Positions 6,343 through 8,211 of a DNA stretch of 8,211 nt are shown here, one piece after another. The translations under genes were made by a program, and so were the position numbers. The notes beneath the pieces were generated by a model. It saw nothing but the letters and a program-made list of their open reading frames with translations, was not told the origin of the DNA and made no database searches. Origin of the DNA: UBA1738 sp045591565 (lineage in GTDB: Bacteria > Bacillota > Clostridia > UBA1381); assembly GCA_045591565.1 (NCBI GenBank), contig JAZNTB010000022.1:1-8211 (forward strand), in the 5' to 3' direction. Each line of letters opens with the position of its first letter. Position 1 is the first letter of the stretch.

Positions 6343-7194
6343 TCATAGAAACATTGTTCCGATACCTTCATCAGTTAAGACTTCTAAAAGTATCGCATGC
6401 GGCACTCTGCCGTCAATCATAAATACCCTGTTCACGCCCTGACGCACCGCCTCAATGCAGCATTCCACCTTTGGAATCATTCCGCCCGAGATAATACCCT
6501 CGCTCATTAGCTGAGGCGCTTCGCTTACATGCACAAGCGGAATTAAAGAATTTTCATCCGCTGTATCACGAAGAAGTCCCCTTATATCGGTCATTGAGAT
6601 AAGGCACTCCGCCTTTAACATTCCTGCAATTTTCGCTGCCGCTGTGTCTGCGTTTATATTATAGATGTTATTTTCACTGTCACAGCCGATAGTTGAGATA
6701 ACAGGTATATACCCTTTATCAAGCACATCTAAAATAGGCTCTACATTCACATCGGTAATTCTGCCTACATATCCGAGCCTCTCATCAAGCATTTCCGCCT
6801 CTATGATATGTCCGTCACAGCCGCAAAGTCCCATTGCCTTGCCGCCCGTATTCTGAATAAGATTTACAAGCCCTTTATTAATCTTTCCGGACAGCACCAT
6901 CTGGCAGATATCTGCTGTTTCGCGGTCGGTTACACGAAGTCCGTCCACAAACTCGGTCTTTTTGCCAATTTTACTAAGCATTCCCGTGATTTCAGGGCCG
7001 CCGCCATGAACAAGCACTACCTTTACACCGATTAGTGACAAAAGCACGATATCTCCCATTACGGCATTTTTAAGTTCCTCGTTAATCATAGCGTTTCCGC
7101 CGTATTTGATAACAACTATTTTATTGTAGTATTTCTGAATATACGGAAGTGCCTCAATCAGTATTTTAGCACGGTCTTTATTTTCGATTTTCAT
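6343..7194 (-). CDS. argB: Acetylglutamate kinase, arginine-sensitive type
   Basis: This amino acid kinase family enzyme phosphorylates N-acetyl-L-glutamate with ATP, the second step of arginine synthesis. The 283-residue product shows K30-Y31-G32-G33 of the ATP-binding start, VHGGGPEI (62-69) for the substrate, DGLRVTD (84-90), NINADTAAA in the nucleotide region, and the tail HAILLEVLTDEGIGTM (266-281). The N-terminal helix AKILIEALPYIQKYY (9-23), absent from the shorter arginine-insensitive E. coli enzyme (258 residues), and the tail match hexameric, arginine-inhibited kinases such as those of Thermotoga maritima and Pseudomonas aeruginosa. Feedback inhibition is therefore inferred. ATG at 7194 is chosen because GGAG (7202-7205) lies seven bases upstream. 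A TTG at 7209 would add five residues but has no ribosome site and overlaps the argJ stop. The gap after argJ is 11 bases. Confidence 0.96.
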   Translation of the reverse strand: MKIENKDRAKILIEALPYIQKYYNKIVVIKYGGNAMINEELKNAVMGDIVLLSLIGVKVVLVHGGGPEITGMLSKIGKKTEFVDGLRVTDRETADICQMVLSGKINKGLVNLIQNTGGKAMGLCGCDGHIIEAEMLDERLGYVGRITDVNVEPILDVLDKGYIPVISTIGCDSENNIYNINADTAAAKIAGMLKAECLISMTDIRGLLRDTADENSLIPLVHVSEAPQLMSEGIISGGMIPKVECCIEAVRQGVNRVFMIDGRVPHAILLEVLTDEGIGTMFL

Positions 7195-7205
7195 TTCCCC
7201 ACTCC

Positions 7206-8211
7206 TCAAGTTCTGTAGTCGCCGTTAATCTTTACATAATCATAGGTCAGGTCACAGCCCCATGCAGTTGCTGACGCCTCGCCGTCCTTCATATCGATAT
7301 CTATTATAATCTCGTCCTTTGTAAGAATTTCCTTTGCGTATTCCTCGGAAAATTCTATACCGCTTCCGTTTTTGCAAACCTTAATTCTTCCTGCCTTTGA
7401 AGCAAGCGCAACATCAATCTTTTCAATATCGGCATTTGCTCCCGCATAGCCTATCGCACAGAGAATTCTTCCCCAGTTGGCATCTGCACCGAACATCGCT
7501 GCTTTAAAGAGTGATGATGTTATAACACTTTTAGCAATCATTTTTGCATCCTGCACGGTTTTTGCACCTGTCACCTTACATTCCAAAAGCTTGGTTGCGC
7601 CCTCGCCGTCCTTGGCAATTTTACGGCAAAGCTTTGTTGTTACGGCATTGAGTGCACGGCAGAACTCCGCATAATCTTCGTTTTCGCTGTCAATTTTTTC
7701 ATTTTCTGCGGCGCCGTTTGCAAGAACGATAACCATATCGTTTGTTGATGTGTCACCATCCACGCTTATCATATTAAATGTGTCCTTGACATCGCAGGAA
7801 AGCGCTTTTTTGAGCAGCTCGTGCGAAATATTTACATCAGTTGTTATGAATACGAGCATTGTTGCCATATTCGGATGAATCATTCCCGAGCCCTTTGCAA
7901 TTCCGCCAATACGGCAGGTTTTTCCTCCGATGCTAAACTCAAAAGCAACCTCTTTCCTCACAGTATCGGTAGTCATTATTGCGCTTGCCGCCTGCTCACT
8001 GCCGTCGGCATTTAAAAGCGCCGCAAGGTCGGGCATTGCCTTTTCAATCGGGTTGGTATCGAGTGGCTGGCCTATAACTCCGGTTGATGCAACAACTACA
8101 TCACTTGCCGCAATACCTGTGCTTTTTGCTGTGATTTCACACATTTTTTCAGCAACCTCAATGCCATCGCTATTGCAGGTATTGGCGTTTCCGCTGTTAC
8201 ATACAATCGCC
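7206..8211 (-). CDS. argJ: Glutamate N-acetyltransferase / amino-acid acetyltransferase (ArgJ), 5' end missing
   Basis: ArgJ moves the acetyl group from N-acetylornithine to glutamate, giving ornithine and recycling acetylglutamate; bifunctional forms also use acetyl-CoA. About 334 codons are visible of roughly 400 expected, and the reading frame stays open to the right edge, where CNSGNANTC precedes the first in-window Met codon (8144-8142). That Met is internal, not the start. ArgJ cuts itself into alpha and beta chains before a conserved Thr. Here HPNMATMLVF contains it, with the Thr codon at 7860-7862 and the preceding Ala at 7863-7865. FGADANWGRI and the C-terminal ATAWGCDLTYDYVKINGDYRT region are typical of the beta chain. 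ArgJ starts the visible arg run, and argC is probably the next gene upstream, outside the window. Whether it also acts on acetyl-CoA cannot be read from this sequence. Confidence 0.96.
   Translation of the reverse strand, partial: AIVCNSGNANTCNSDGIEVAEKMCEITAKSTGIAASDVVVASTGVIGQPLDTNPIEKAMPDLAALLNADGSEQAASAIMTTDTVRKEVAFEFSIGGKTCRIGGIAKGSGMIHPNMATMLVFITTDVNISHELLKKALSCDVKDTFNMISVDGDTSTNDMVIVLANGAAENEKIDSENEDYAEFCRALNAVTTKLCRKIAKDGEGATKLLECKVTGAKTVQDAKMIAKSVITSSLFKAAMFGADANWGRILCAIGYAGANADIEKIDVALASKAGRIKVCKNGSGIEFSEEYAKEILTKDEIIIDIDMKDGEASATAWGCDLTYDYVKINGDYRT

Noticed and set aside
7195..7209. TTG start for argB at 7209
   Set aside because: No ribosome binding site precedes it, it overlaps the argJ stop, and it would place the strong GGAG site inside the coding region; the ATG at 7194 fits better.
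8142..8144. ATG at 8144 as the start of argJ
   Set aside because: The frame stays open upstream with conserved ArgJ sequence (CNSGNANTC), so this Met is internal and the gene is cut by the window edge.
1..8211. Mobile element, phage or defence system
   Set aside because: All substantial coding sequence is accounted for by six housekeeping or biosynthetic genes in a conventional arrangement; no transposase, integrase, toxin or terminal inverted repeats were seen.

Overview
This window looks like ordinary chromosomal DNA from a member of the Firmicutes, most likely class Clostridia, possibly a gut Oscillospiraceae/Ruminococcaceae-type bacterium. The clues are the secA-prfB gene pair, a SecA with a long charged insertion in its second motor domain, strong AGGAGG-type ribosome binding sites, and an arginine cluster in the order argJ-argB-argD-argF. 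The class-level assignment is fairly secure; anything finer is an impression from protein flavour, not a search result.

Layout. Positions 1-122 are an AT-rich upstream region with two candidate -10 boxes and a tandem 10-bp A/T repeat. On the plus strand follow secA (123-2885, preprotein translocase ATPase) and prfB (2940-4061, peptide chain release factor 2), separated by 54 bp that hold a short hairpin and the prfB ribosome binding site. A 204-bp convergent intergenic region (4062-4265) starts with a strong, probably bidirectional terminator and then holds a structured, repeat-containing element. On the minus strand, reading from right to left, lie argJ (open at the right edge of the window), argB, argD and argF. 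They are packed as one operon with an 11-nt gap, a junction of at most 17 nt, and a 4-nt overlap.

How the genes work together. SecA drives Sec-dependent export, and RF2 ends translation at UGA and UAA. They are neighbours in many Firmicutes but do not share a pathway. The minus-strand genes cover most of the route from glutamate to citrulline: ArgJ makes and recycles the acetyl group, ArgB phosphorylates N-acetylglutamate, ArgD transaminates the semialdehyde and ArgF carbamoylates ornithine. The missing reductase gene argC is probably just beyond the right edge, upstream of argJ, together with the operon promoter. ArgB carries the N-terminal helix typical of arginine-inhibited enzymes, which fits a recycling (ArgJ) pathway where the kinase is the control point.

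The most notable points are a prfB without the programmed +1 frameshift common in this gene, with CTT-GAT exactly at codons 25-26 where CTT-TGA-C normally sits, and the structured repeat element between prfB and argF. I saw no mobile-element gene, CRISPR array, tRNA, rRNA or defence system, and no evidence of a new multi-gene system.
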